From Nitriliruptoraceae bacterium (GTDB lineage Bacteria > Actinomycetota > Nitriliruptoria > Nitriliruptorales > Nitriliruptoraceae): DNA of 40,684 bases. Below, piece after piece: positions 1-8,814 of this stretch (position 1 is the stretch's first letter; each line of letters starts with the position of its first letter). The position numbers were made by a program, and so were the translations under genes. Where the stretch lies: positions 1-40,684 of the forward strand of contig PWLR01000184.1 of the NCBI GenBank assembly GCA_003558435.1, read 5' to 3'. Below the pieces are notes generated by a model, which made no database searches, was not told the DNA's origin, and saw only the letters and a list, made by a program, of their open reading frames with translations.

Positions 1-382
1 CGCGACGGCGTCGTTGCGTGGGCAGGGCAGCGGGCAAGGAGGCTCCTAGGAGCGGTGACGGGGAGCGTGCAGAAGCGACGAGGTCGTGCGTCTCGCCCCG
101 GATGCGCCAGATGCGCGATGTCACGTGCGCGATGCGCCGGACGTCTGGAGCCGGGCGGGCAGTCTCGCCCACCGAGCCCCGTCGGGGGCGGCCCCGCCCC
201 CGACGTTCGGACAGGACCGGGGACGTCCCTCCGTGACCCACACCACCGATGCTCGTGGACGGGGCGGCGCGTGCGTGACACGTACCCGGGCCGGGATCAC
301 CAAGGTCGGTACACTGGACGCATCGTCCGGGTTCCCGGACGATACTCCGGCCAGACGCCGACCAGGACCCGAGGTGGCGCCC
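1..382. other. Non-coding window edge with short repeats and a hairpin
   Basis: I see no convincing gene here; the open frames on both strands have no recognisable protein and look like GC-driven shadows. The stretch holds a direct repeat of GATGCGCC at 101-108 and 131-138, 30 nt apart, with further GATGCG units between. It also holds a strong inverted repeat at 180-205 and a TACACT hexamer at 310-315 that could be the -10 of the following exporter gene, although no matching -35 is visible. It may include the end of a transcript from outside the window. Confidence 0.5.
180..205. terminator. Perfect GC-rich inverted repeat, possible terminator
   Basis: The arms CGTCGGGGGCGG (180-191) and CCGCCCCCGACG (194-205) are perfectly complementary around a 2-nt centre; in RNA the loop would open to about 4 nt. 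There is no T-run after it. Its place before the first gene suggests termination of an upstream transcript, but this is inferred from structure only. Confidence 0.35.
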
Positions 383-1432
383 GTGACCAGCGGAAACGAT
401 CGCGCCACCACCGCGCCGCCGAAACGTCTGCTCTCGTCGGGCGTCGGCACCAACCTCGAGGCCTTCGGGCCCACGGAGTGGTCGCTGCTGGCCGTCGTCG
501 CCGTGATCTGGGGCTCGTCGTTCGTCCTGATGGAGATCGGTCTCGAGACCTTCGAGCCGGGCCTCGTCACGCTGCTGCGGGTGGGTTTCGGGGCCCTGGC
601 CCTGGCGCTGGTCCCCCGGGCCCGGCGCACCAGGATCGACCGTGAAGACCTGCCACAGGTCGCGCTGCTGGGGGTCACGTGGATGGGGATCCCGCTGCTG
701 TTGTTCCCGGTCGCACAGCAGTGGATCGACTCCTCGGTCGCGGGGATGATCAACGGGGCGATGCCGTTGACGGTGGCGGCGTGGTCGGTCGTGTTGCTGC
801 GGCGATGGCCCGGCCGGACGCAGGCGATCGGTCTGGGTGTGGGTTTCGCCGGGATCGTGGCCATCTCGTTGCCGGAACTCCCGATCGGACGACTGGCGGC
901 GTCCGGCACGGGCGCCACTGCGCTCGGCACCGGCCTGGTGGCGATCGCGATGGTGCTCTACGGCCTCTCGGCGAACATCGCGGTCCCCCTCCAACAGAAG
1001 TACGGCGCGCTCGCGGTGCTGCTTCGCGCCCAACTCGCGGCCCTGGTGATCATCGCGCCGTTCGGCCTCTGGGGCCTACGCGGATCGAGTTTCGCGTGGG
1101 GCCCGGCGCTGGCGATGCTCCCACTCGGGGTACTCGGGACGGGTCTCGCGTTCGTCTTGATGGCCACCCTGGTCGGCCGGGTCGGCGGGCCTCGTGGGTC
1201 GATCGCGATCTACTTCGTCCCGGTCGTGGCGATCGCGTTGGGCGTGTTCGCCCTGGGCGAGGTCGTGCACCCGCTGGCGCTCGCCGGTACGGCCCTGGTC
1301 CTCACGGGCGCATGGATCACCTCGCGACGCGACAGCAGCGCGCCGGTGGCGCCGGGCCCATCCGCCGCCGACGGCCCGATCGAGCCGGAGCTGGCGGGCC
1401 CGAACGTGGCCCCTCCGGGCCCGGAACGCTGA
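383..1432 (+). CDS. EamA/DMT-family exporter
   Basis: This is a 349-residue inner-membrane protein of the drug/metabolite transporter superfamily, probably exporting a small metabolite; the substrate cannot be read from sequence. It shows two EamA repeats with about ten hydrophobic segments. The first repeat begins with a VIWGSSFVLMEIGL-type segment, typical of the family. The frame stays open upstream to 86, but that extension is Arg/Pro-rich and not transporter-like. I chose the GTG at 383 because GAGGTGG lies just upstream. The C-terminal 30 residues are a Pro/Ala-rich cytoplasmic tail. A second, unrelated-sequence EamA gene lies at 38459-39643. Confidence 0.85.
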   Translation: MTSGNDRATTAPPKRLLSSGVGTNLEAFGPTEWSLLAVVAVIWGSSFVLMEIGLETFEPGLVTLLRVGFGALALALVPRARRTRIDREDLPQVALLGVTWMGIPLLLFPVAQQWIDSSVAGMINGAMPLTVAAWSVVLLRRWPGRTQAIGLGVGFAGIVAISLPELPIGRLAASGTGATALGTGLVAIAMVLYGLSANIAVPLQQKYGALAVLLRAQLAALVIIAPFGLWGLRGSSFAWGPALAMLPLGVLGTGLAFVLMATLVGRVGGPRGSIAIYFVPVVAIALGVFALGEVVHPLALAGTALVLTGAWITSRRDSSAPVAPGPSAADGPIEPELAGPNVAPPGPER

Positions 1433-1492
1433 GGACCGCACACCGGTGAGGACGCCTGACCACGGGGCCCCGAACGCTACGGGCCCGAGTGA

Positions 1493-1801
1493 TCAGCTCG
1501 GGTCACGACCGTCGGCCAGCGCGTTCTCCACACGTTCGACCTTCGCGCTCAAGGCACCTTCATGGCCCGGGCGGTGATCGAACTTGGCGACCACCGAGAC
1601 GCGCGGCGCATGCTGCTCCGCGTACTCGATGCATCGGGCGATGACGTCCAGCACCTCACGGGGTGGTCCCTCGACCGTGGTGAACATCGCACTGGTCTGA
1701 TTGGGCAGTCCGCTGTCGCGCACGATGCGGACACAGCCGGCCACGACGTCACCGACCGACGCCTCACCGCCCATCGGGGTCACGGAGAACGCTCCAAGCA
1801 C
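1493..1801 (-). CDS. MTH1187/YkoF-type thiamine-binding protein
   Basis: This 102-residue cytosolic protein matches the thiamine-binding (former DUF77) family of small ferredoxin-like folds. Typical features are the N-terminal strand ending in VTPMGG, a central SAMFTTVEGP strand and a C-terminal VSVVAKFDHRPG strand with a final amphipathic helix. Members bind thiamine or a related pyrimidine and are thought to buffer or sense it; none is a proven enzyme. The GTG start at 1801 is preceded by GAGGTG about 6 nt upstream. It is convergent with the exporter gene and divergent from the membrane protein at 1987. No thiamine biosynthesis gene is adjacent. Confidence 0.8.
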   Translation of the reverse strand: MLGAFSVTPMGGEASVGDVVAGCVRIVRDSGLPNQTSAMFTTVEGPPREVLDVIARCIEYAEQHAPRVSVVAKFDHRPGHEGALSAKVERVENALADGRDPS

Positions 1802-1951
1802 GCCTACACCTCGTTACCCGGTCCGCCCGCCGATCGGGCGGCTCGTGGCCCGAGCCTGCCACGAACGGCGGTGATCGCGCGCATCGGCCGGACCGGGATC
1901 CCGACCCGCGATCCGGGCACCGGTGCCAACCGAGACCACGAGCCGCGGAGC

Positions 1952-1957
1952 TACCCT
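1952..1957 (+). promoter_or_regulatory. Putative -10 element TACCCT
   Basis: TACCCT stands 29 nt before the GTG of the small membrane protein at 1987. It fits a TAnnnT hexamer seen upstream of many genes in this window. No convincing -35 is visible. Confidence 0.35.
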
Positions 1958-1986
1958 CGCCGCGACGCCACCGTCCGGGACCCGTC

Positions 1987-2400
1987 GTGACCCTCTTCCA
2001 CCGCTACCTCGGCGCGCTGATCGTGGTGCTGTTCCTCGCCACCATGCTCTGGGCCACGGTGCTGCGCGTGATGGGTCGCACCGAGACCCCCACCTCGTTG
2101 TGGGCGCTGCAGCACTGGACGGAGAACCTGCTCATCCTCCAGATCGTCAGCGGGATCGTGCTGCTGGTGATCGGGCGGCGGGTCGTCGGACCGGGCGATG
2201 TGTGGCTGCACTACCTGTACGGGTCGGTGTTCCCGCTGGTGGCCATCGTCGGTGGTCGCATCGCCGGGCTCCGCCGCGAGACCCGCGAGTACGTCGGGCT
2301 CGCCTGGGGTTCGTTCTTCGCCCTCGGTCTGACCCTCCGGGCGCTACAGACCGCATGCGGGGATTCGTTCACCGAACTGGCCCGGTGCGTCGGGCTCTGA
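1987..2400 (+). CDS. Small four-helix membrane protein, unknown function
   Basis: I do not recognise this 137-residue protein. It has about four hydrophobic helices: residues 6-28, a segment near 47-65, one near 77-93 and one near 104-120. A short polar C-terminus contains two cysteines. A histidine (LQHWTENLL) and the LHYLYGSVFP segment lie near membrane boundaries. There is no signal peptide distinct from the first helix. It stands alone, divergent from the thiamine-binding gene and followed after 144 nt by the DsbA-like gene. Its size and helix layout resemble small actinobacterial membrane proteins of unknown role. Confidence 0.7.
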   Translation: MTLFHRYLGALIVVLFLATMLWATVLRVMGRTETPTSLWALQHWTENLLILQIVSGIVLLVIGRRVVGPGDVWLHYLYGSVFPLVAIVGGRIAGLRRETREYVGLAWGSFFALGLTLRALQTACGDSFTELARCVGL

Positions 2401-2544
2401 GCAGCCCCGGAAGCCGAGCAGCGATCCCCGGGCCGTCCCTGCGGCGAACGCAGGTCGCGCGGCAGGGAAGACGACGGGCACCCCGCGACGTTGTCGACCC
2501 ATGAACCCCCTGTTCACCTCCCGTTGTCCGTCGTTGGAGCCCCT

Positions 2545-3153
2545 GTGACCCGCTCGTTCCAGATCACCTTCGATTACCTCTGCCCCTTCGCCCGCAACGC
2601 CAACGAGCACGTGGTCGAGGGACTGCGCTCCGGCGCCGACTGGGACGTTCGCTTCCTGCCCTTCAGTCTCGCCCAGGGCCACGTCGAGGAAACGGAGCCC
2701 GCGATCTGGGACCGTGACGAGCCCCGGACGATGTCCGGGATCCTGGCCCTGCAGGTGGGTCTGGCCGTGCGCGACCACCACGCCGATCACTTCCTCGATG
2801 TCCATCAGGCCCTGTTCGCGGCCCGCCACGACGAGGGACACGACATCAAGGACCCGGCGGTGCTCCGCGACGTGCTGACCACCGCCGGCTTGTCCGCCGA
2901 CGAGGTGTTCGGGCGCATCGATGGTGGTTCCGTGCTGGAAACCCTCCAGATCGAACACACCGAGGCCGTCGACAAGCACCAGGTGTGGGGCGTACCGACC
3001 TTCATCACCGATCGCCGGGCGGTGTTCGTGCGGCTCATGGACCGCCCGGAGGCCGACGGCGCGCTCGCGACGCGGCGGATCGAGCACGTGCTCGACCTCG
3101 TCGACAGCCCGCTCGAGCTGCACGAGTTCAAGCAGGTCGACCTGCCGGTGTGA
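2545..3153 (+). CDS. DsbA-family oxidoreductase, possible mycothiol-dependent reductase
   Basis: This is a cytosolic thioredoxin-fold protein of about 202 residues in the DsbA/FrnE-like group. The N-terminal strand is followed by a CPFA active site (Cys13), so only the first cysteine of the usual CxxC pair is present. A long helical insertion follows, then the cis-Pro loop WGVPTFIT near residue 150. The single-cysteine site resembles actinobacterial mycothiol-dependent reductases of the Rv2466c type; that assignment is inference. I chose GTG 2545 over TTG 2491 because GGAG lies 5 nt before it and the extra 18 residues are not domain-like. Confidence 0.78.
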   Translation: MTRSFQITFDYLCPFARNANEHVVEGLRSGADWDVRFLPFSLAQGHVEETEPAIWDRDEPRTMSGILALQVGLAVRDHHADHFLDVHQALFAARHDEGHDIKDPAVLRDVLTTAGLSADEVFGRIDGGSVLETLQIEHTEAVDKHQVWGVPTFITDRRAVFVRLMDRPEADGALATRRIEHVLDLVDSPLELHEFKQVDLPV

Positions 3154-3256
3154 CCGGTGGCCGGGCCGGCCGGCGGGCAGAGCGGCCGGTCCGCGCCGAC
3201 TCACCCAACGACCACGAACCCACGCCGCACGCGGTCACGACTGCCTCGGTCACGCC

Positions 3257-3637
3257 TCACTCGGTCACGCCGAGCACGTCCTTGGCCCGATCGACATCGT
3301 CGCACACGATCACGAGCTGGCTTCCGGCCGCGATGTACGCCTGTTCGATGTTGACGTCCGCATCCGCGAGCTTGCGGCAGGCCCCACCGAGCGCACCCGG
3401 CTCGTCGGGCAGCGGCAGGACCACCACGCGCCGCGCGGCAGCGACCTCGATGCCGGCGGCCTGGAGCACCTCCAGGGCTTCGTCGGCCTTGTCGACCAGG
3501 ATGTGGACGATGCCACGTCCCTTGCCCGTGAAGGCACTGATCGCCTCGATGTTGATGCCGGCTTCGCCGAGCAACTCCCCCAGGCTCGCCACCACGCCGG
3601 GGGCATCCTCGGGGACGATGACCAGATCTTTGCGCAC
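3257..3637 (-). CDS. Tandem ACT-domain protein
   Basis: This 126-residue protein consists of two ACT-like halves and no catalytic domain. The first (about 1-65) starts VIVPEDAPGVVASLGELLGE and carries the GINIEAISAF signature. The second (about 70-125) carries VVVLPLPDEPGALG and DVNIEQAYIA. ACT domains bind amino acids or other small ligands, so this is probably a ligand sensor or a regulatory subunit for an enzyme encoded elsewhere. The GTG start has GAGGAG about 6 nt upstream. A TATCGT hexamer at 3669-3664 (minus strand) could be its -10. It is convergent with the DsbA-like gene. Confidence 0.8.
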   Translation of the reverse strand: MRKDLVIVPEDAPGVVASLGELLGEAGINIEAISAFTGKGRGIVHILVDKADEALEVLQAAGIEVAAARRVVVLPLPDEPGALGGACRKLADADVNIEQAYIAAGSQLVIVCDDVDRAKDVLGVTE

Positions 3638-3731
3638 GACGTACTCCTCAGCGGGGAATGCGGACGATAGTCCGGCGCCGGACGATCCGTGGAGGGGCTG
3701 ACGGTCGTTCCGGGAGGGCCACTCGCGTTGC

Positions 3732-3737
3732 TACACT
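3732..3737 (+). promoter_or_regulatory. Putative -10 element of the tRNA-Asn gene
   Basis: TACACT lies 30 nt before the mature tRNA 5' end, so transcription would start near 3744 and leave a 5' leader of about 24 nt. The -35 is not clear; CTGACG at 3698-3703 is too far away at 28 nt. Confidence 0.35.
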
Positions 3738-3767
3738 CTCGACCGCTCGCTGCTCTGGCGTGCACCT

Positions 3768-3843
3768 TCCGGGGTAGCTCAGTTGGCAGAGCGTTCGACT
3801 GTTAATCGATAGGTCGCCGGTTCGAGCCCGGCCCCCGGAGCCA
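3768..3843 (+). tRNA. tRNA-Asn (GTT)
   Basis: A complete 76-nt cloverleaf is visible with an encoded CCA end. The acceptor stem pairs TCCGGGG (3768-3774) with CCCCGGA (3833-3839), followed by discriminator G and CCA. The D arm is GCTC/GAGC. The anticodon loop is CTGTTAA, giving anticodon GTT for asparagine; the first anticodon-stem pair is a T-T mismatch. The variable loop is AGGTC. The T arm pairs GCCGG with CCGGC around TTCGAGC. No integrated element or attachment-site duplicate is seen downstream. Confidence 0.96.
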
Positions 3844-3903
3844 CCATCTACCGCCATGCGCGGCGCCGCTCGTCGGCACGCCGGCACGGTGACATGACAC
3901 GTC

Positions 3904-3925
3904 GGCCACCCTCGCGAGGGTGGCC
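3904..3925. terminator. Bidirectional hairpin between tRNA-Asn and the dehydrogenase gene
   Basis: The arms GGCCACCCTC (3904-3913) and GAGGGTGGCC (3916-3925) form a perfect palindrome around GC, extended by one C-G pair. It sits 60 nt after the tRNA and 78 nt after the end of the opposing gene, as expected for a shared terminator. There is no long T-run, only a T-rich GTCGTCGTCTCG after it on the plus strand. Confidence 0.55.
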
Positions 3926-4003
3926 GTCGTCGTCTCGCCGTGTCGGTCACCGGTCCGTCCCCGGCACAGGGCTGCGGCGGGCTCACCGCCGGGCCCGGGC
4001 CGT

Positions 4004-4966
4004 TCAGCGGGTCAGCACCAACTTGCCGAACATCTCGCCGTCCACCATGCGCTCGAACGCCGTGCGAGCCTCGGTCATCGGCATCACGTCGTCGATCAGT
4101 GGTCGCACACCGGTCGCCTCCAGCATTCGGACCAACTTCACCAGTTCGTCGCGGGTCCCCATCGTCGAACCGACGATGCGCAGCTGCTTGAAGAACACCC
4201 GGGCGAGGTCGGCGGGCGGGTTCATCCCCGAGGTGGCGCCGGCCACCACGATCACCCCGCCGGGTTCGAGTGCGCGCAGCGAGTGCGACCAGGTCGCCTC
4301 GCCCACGGTCTCCACGACCGCGTCCACCCGACCCGGGAGACGCTCGCCGGAGCCGACCGTGACGTGCGCGCCGAGCTCGCGGGCACGTTCGAGCTTCTGC
4401 TCGTCGCGGCTGGTGACCGAAACGTGCAAGCCCGCGGCCCGCGCGAGGCGGATCGCCGCGGTCGACACCCCACCGCCGGCCCCCTGGATCAGCACCCGCT
4501 GTCCCGGCCGCAGCTCGGCGCGCGTGAACAGCATCCGGTAGGCGGTCAACCAGGCGGTCGGCAGACAGGCGGCCTCTTCGAAACTGAGTTCGGCGGGCTT
4601 CTCCACCAGGTTGCGCGCGGGGACCGCGACCCGCTCGGCGAAGGTTCCGTCGTAGCGTTCCGAGAGGATGGAGAAGCCACCGCTGAGCGTCTCGTCCATC
4701 CCGTCGGGGTCGGCGATCACGCCGTGCACGATGACCTCCCGACCATCCGCAGCCACCCCCGCGGCGTCGCAGCCGAGCACGACCGGCAACCGCTCCGGGT
4801 CGATACCGACCCCACGCAAGGTCCACACGTCGTGGTGGTTGAGTGCCGCGGCGCGGACCTCGACGACCTCCCAACCAGCGGGAGGATCCGGATCCGGATG
4901 CTCCCCGAGGGTCAGGCCCACGAGCGGGTCATCGGGTGTTGCGGCGGCAGCGGTGATGGCGAACAT
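4004..4966 (-). CDS. Zinc-free MDR-family oxidoreductase (quinone-oxidoreductase-like)
   Basis: This 320-residue protein belongs to the medium-chain dehydrogenase/reductase superfamily. A GroES-like N-terminal domain carries the NHHDVWTLRG motif. A Rossmann domain begins near residue 145 with VLIQGAGGGVSTAAIRLA, a nucleotide-binding glycine-rich loop. The four-cysteine structural zinc cluster of alcohol dehydrogenases is absent, so a quinone- or enoyl-reductase-like NAD(P)H enzyme is more likely than a classical ADH; the substrate is unknown. The start ATG has no Shine-Dalgarno but sits 6 nt after a TAGGGT -10, so the mRNA is probably leaderless. Confidence 0.82.
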   Translation of the reverse strand: MFAITAAAATPDDPLVGLTLGEHPDPDPPAGWEVVEVRAAALNHHDVWTLRGVGIDPERLPVVLGCDAAGVAADGREVIVHGVIADPDGMDETLSGGFSILSERYDGTFAERVAVPARNLVEKPAELSFEEAACLPTAWLTAYRMLFTRAELRPGQRVLIQGAGGGVSTAAIRLARAAGLHVSVTSRDEQKLERARELGAHVTVGSGERLPGRVDAVVETVGEATWSHSLRALEPGGVIVVAGATSGMNPPADLARVFFKQLRIVGSTMGTRDELVKLVRMLEATGVRPLIDDVMPMTEARTAFERMVDGEMFGKLVLTR

Positions 4967-4972
4967 GCCGAC

Positions 4973-4978
4973 ACCCTA
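4973..4978 (-). promoter_or_regulatory. -10 element TAGGGT implying a leaderless mRNA
   Basis: On the minus strand TAGGGT is followed by exactly 6 nt (GTCGGC) and then the ATG at 4966. Transcription starting 6-7 nt after the -10 would begin at the A of the start codon. There is no Shine-Dalgarno in the interval. Confidence 0.55.
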
Positions 4979-5002
4979 TCCGCGTCCGGCACCGGCGCGC
5001 GT

Positions 5003-5034
5003 CGGTCCCGGCGCGCGCCGGTCCCGGTGCGCGC
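5003..5034. repeat. 16-bp imperfect tandem duplication
   Basis: CGGTCCCGGCGCGCGC (5003-5018) is followed directly by CGGTCCCGGTGCGCGC (5019-5034), with one C/T difference. It lies between the dehydrogenase promoter and the end of the glycosyltransferase gene and has no evident function. Confidence 0.7.
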
Positions 5035-5079
5035 GAGCTCGGCACCGATCGGCAGCGCGATCAGCTGAGCCGCCGGACC

Positions 5080-6285
5080 TCATGCCCGCTCCCCCGCCAG
5101 GTGACACCTCGGACCCGAAGCCTCGGGCGCGGTGCCGTCGATGGCGCCTTCGACCAGCCGGGCGGCCAGGTCGGGCCCGAGCTCGGCCGCCTCGGCCGCC
5201 AGGCGACGAGCGGCGAGCGGTGCATCCGGGTCGGTCAGGTGACGGATCACCGACCAGCGCAGGCGGGTCGGGCTGAGCGAGCGCAGGGGCAGCACCCGGC
5301 CCGCCCCGGCGTCGCGGAGCCGTGCCGCGCCCTCGCGCTGGTCGCCCTGCAACGGGATGACCACCATGGGCACCCCTGCCACCGCGGCCTTGGACATGAA
5401 CCCGGCGCCGCCGAACCCCACCGCCAAGGAGGCCCGGGCCAGCAGGGGGGCGTGCGGTCCACGACCGACCGTCACCCGGTGGCTCTGTCGTTCCGGCAGC
5501 AGGCTCGAGGTGACCACCAGCCGCAGGTCCGTGCGGGCCAGGGCCCGTATCGCCACGGAGCCGAGGTGCCGGTCGACGTCGGTGGCCGTGGAGTCGGTGA
5601 CCACGACCAGCGGCAGATCGTCCGGCGGCACGGCGAGCGGTGGCAGCTCCGGGTCCAGCGCCAGAGCTCCGACCACGTGGGCGTCCGCGGGCCAGCTCCG
5701 CCGGGGGCGTTCGAGTCCGGGCAGGGTGCCGATCAGCCGTAGGCGAGCGGGGGCAACGGTCGTGAGCCCGATACCGGCGACCGCGGTGGCGGCCTGGGCC
5801 GCGCCGAGGGCGAGTGATCGGCGTTGGAGTGCGACGATCCGACGGTCGTCGGCCCGACGGATCGCCGATCGTGCCGGCCGCCGGCCGAGGCCGACCGGTG
5901 GCAGGTCGTCGGCGGGATCATCGAGGTGGTGGGGGATCAACTCCACCCAGGGGATGTCCAGGAGCTGCGCCGCGAACGCACCACACCGCGTCAAGGTGTC
6001 GGCCACGACCACCTCGGGGCACCAGCCCCGGAGCATCTCGGCCAGCGGTACCGCCATCGAGGCGGCCCGGGTCCAGATGCGATGACCGAGATCGTGGTCC
6101 TCGGGGCTCGGTCCGAGCAGCGGCAACCGCTCCGCGCGCAGCCCGACGGTGGCGGCGGTCCGATCATGGCCATCACCGGTGAAGAACCGGACGGCGTGCC
6201 CGCGTGCGTGCAGCGCCGCCGCGACACCCAAGGCCGGCAACGCGTGGCCGGCATCCGGGCCGGCAACCACCGCGATCCTCGCCAC
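5080..6285 (-). CDS. GT1-family (MGT-like) glycosyltransferase with altered donor motif
   Basis: This 401-residue GT-B fold protein resembles YjiC/macrolide-glycosyltransferase-type enzymes that use nucleotide sugars to modify small hydrophobic acceptors. The N-terminal half has a DAGHALPAL motif with His14 at the place of the catalytic base. The C-terminal half carries the donor-site region at about 288-322: an AVGFGGAGFMSKAA segment, then GVPMVVIPLQGDQ. The conserved His of the usual HGGxGT motif is Phe291 here, so the donor or activity may be unusual. It starts with GTG at 6285 and has no signal peptide. The acceptor is unknown, and no polyketide or sterol genes are adjacent. Confidence 0.78.
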   Translation of the reverse strand: MARIAVVAGPDAGHALPALGVAAALHARGHAVRFFTGDGHDRTAATVGLRAERLPLLGPSPEDHDLGHRIWTRAASMAVPLAEMLRGWCPEVVVADTLTRCGAFAAQLLDIPWVELIPHHLDDPADDLPPVGLGRRPARSAIRRADDRRIVALQRRSLALGAAQAATAVAGIGLTTVAPARLRLIGTLPGLERPRRSWPADAHVVGALALDPELPPLAVPPDDLPLVVVTDSTATDVDRHLGSVAIRALARTDLRLVVTSSLLPERQSHRVTVGRGPHAPLLARASLAVGFGGAGFMSKAAVAGVPMVVIPLQGDQREGAARLRDAGAGRVLPLRSLSPTRLRWSVIRHLTDPDAPLAARRLAAEAAELGPDLAARLVEGAIDGTAPEASGPRCHLAGERA

Positions 6286-6373
6286 GTGTCATCTCCAGCT
6301 CGTATCCGGGGTCACCACCGGCAGCATCCCACCGGTTCCGCTCGCCCTGGCCCTGCCCGGACCGACCCGAAGC

Positions 6374-7282
6374 TCAGAACGCCACATCCGCCGGATCGGC
6401 CTGCGGTCGGAGGAGAGCCTCGCACCATCCGGCGACGCGTGCAGCGACCTCGGCGTCAGCGATCCGCACGAGCGCCTCGAGCGCCCCGTCATCGGTCGCG
6501 TGACGCCACCGGGTGAACGCGATCTGTTCGGTGCCGATCCCGAGCTCCGAGGCCCACCGGTGACGAGCGACGTCCCCCGCCACGGACTTGCCCAGACGCA
6601 GCACCACGCGCACGTCCCGGGGATCGATCCCGGCATGCTCCGTCAGCCAGGCGCACGCGCGGGCGGCGAGTTCCGGACGCTCGGTCTGGAAACTGATCCC
6701 GTGCCGGTCGAGCGTGGCGAACCCCGCCATCAAGCCCACGCCGGCCGCGAAATCCGCCCCCCTCGTCAGGCGGCGGTGCCCCTCGGCGACGGCGTCCCGG
6801 CGCACGGCGCTCGACCGGGGATCGGTCGCATCCTGCGCCTGGACGGGACCCGTGGGCCCTGCGGGGGCCGCCAGGACCGCCGCCGCCCTGGCCGCGGCGG
6901 AGCCAGATCGTCGGGAGGGACGGGTGGTGACGTCGTCGGCCCATGCCCGGACCAGCAACTCGTCCACCCCCAGATGCCGGGCGATGTCGGCGACCTCAGC
7001 CCCGGCACGTCGCAGTGCGCGGGCCCGGGCCGGTCGGGTGTCGGCAGGATCCGGCTCGTCGGCGCCGGCCACCACCGAGAGCTCGGGCAGCGTCGCCGGG
7101 GCGACCGTGCGTCGCGCCCGTGCGGTCAACGCGAAACCGATCGGTCGATCGAGTTCGTCATCGAACGGCAAGGGCACCGCGGGTGGCTGCTCGAAGGGCA
7201 AGCGGACCTGTTCGGGTGCGTCGGGGTCCCCGGGAGCCACCGCCGCACCCGGGTCGCGATCGTTGCGCATCATCTCATCCAT
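6374..7282 (-). CDS. Unassigned protein with HTH and LAGLIDADG-like region
   Basis: I can give no firm function for this 302-residue protein. Residues 1-75 are low-complexity and acidic/Pro-rich. A helix-turn-helix-like segment follows near 82-117 (ALRRAGAEVADIARHLGVDE). After an Ala-rich linker the C-terminal part (about 178-290) looks like a degenerate LAGLIDADG/WhiA-type fold: a gateway segment AAGVGLMAG, then strand-helix units with RPELAARACAWLTE and a WASELGIGTEQ segment. Known actinobacterial HTH proteins of this form are thought to bind DNA. The acidic catalytic residues of homing endonucleases are not obvious. The ATG follows TACGGT by 6 nt, so it is probably leaderless. Confidence 0.6.
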   Translation of the reverse strand: MDEMMRNDRDPGAAVAPGDPDAPEQVRLPFEQPPAVPLPFDDELDRPIGFALTARARRTVAPATLPELSVVAGADEPDPADTRPARARALRRAGAEVADIARHLGVDELLVRAWADDVTTRPSRRSGSAAARAAAVLAAPAGPTGPVQAQDATDPRSSAVRRDAVAEGHRRLTRGADFAAGVGLMAGFATLDRHGISFQTERPELAARACAWLTEHAGIDPRDVRVVLRLGKSVAGDVARHRWASELGIGTEQIAFTRWRHATDDGALEALVRIADAEVAARVAGWCEALLRPQADPADVAF

Positions 7283-7288
7283 ACCTCG

Positions 7289-7294
7289 ACCGTA
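7289..7294 (-). promoter_or_regulatory. -10 element TACGGT implying a leaderless mRNA
   Basis: On the minus strand TACGGT is followed by 6 nt (CGAGGT) and the ATG at 7282. GAGGT directly abuts the ATG and is too close to act as a Shine-Dalgarno, so a transcript starting at the ATG is the simpler reading. Confidence 0.5.
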
Positions 7295-7366
7295 GAGAGG
7301 GGGTGTGACATCTCACGTCGGCATCGCGGCGTGGCCCTCCGAGGCGGCTCCGGGGACCGGGGCGGC

Positions 7367-8683
<1,317 letters not shown>

Positions 8684-8730
8684 GCTGGTCTCCTCGCCAC
8701 ACGACCCGTCCGGTGGACGCGCCGCTTCCG

Positions 8731-8736
8731 ACCATA
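8731..8736 (-). promoter_or_regulatory. Possible internal -10 TATGGT for the sigma factor gene
   Basis: TATGGT on the minus strand lies 47 nt before the GTG at 8683, inside the dnaG-sigma interval. It would let the sigma gene be transcribed independently of dnaG. No clear -35 is present. Confidence 0.3.
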
Positions 8737-8814
8737 GAACGCTCGCCCCCGCCCATGGGGGCCGCCCCGGTGCGACCGATGCCGCGCGCGAGCGACGCAC
8801 ACACCCGGAGGGGG

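Noticed and set aside
3768-4003. tRNA-Asn as an integration site for a mobile element
   Set aside because: No integrase gene, no repeated tRNA 3' end and no change in gene content are seen downstream.
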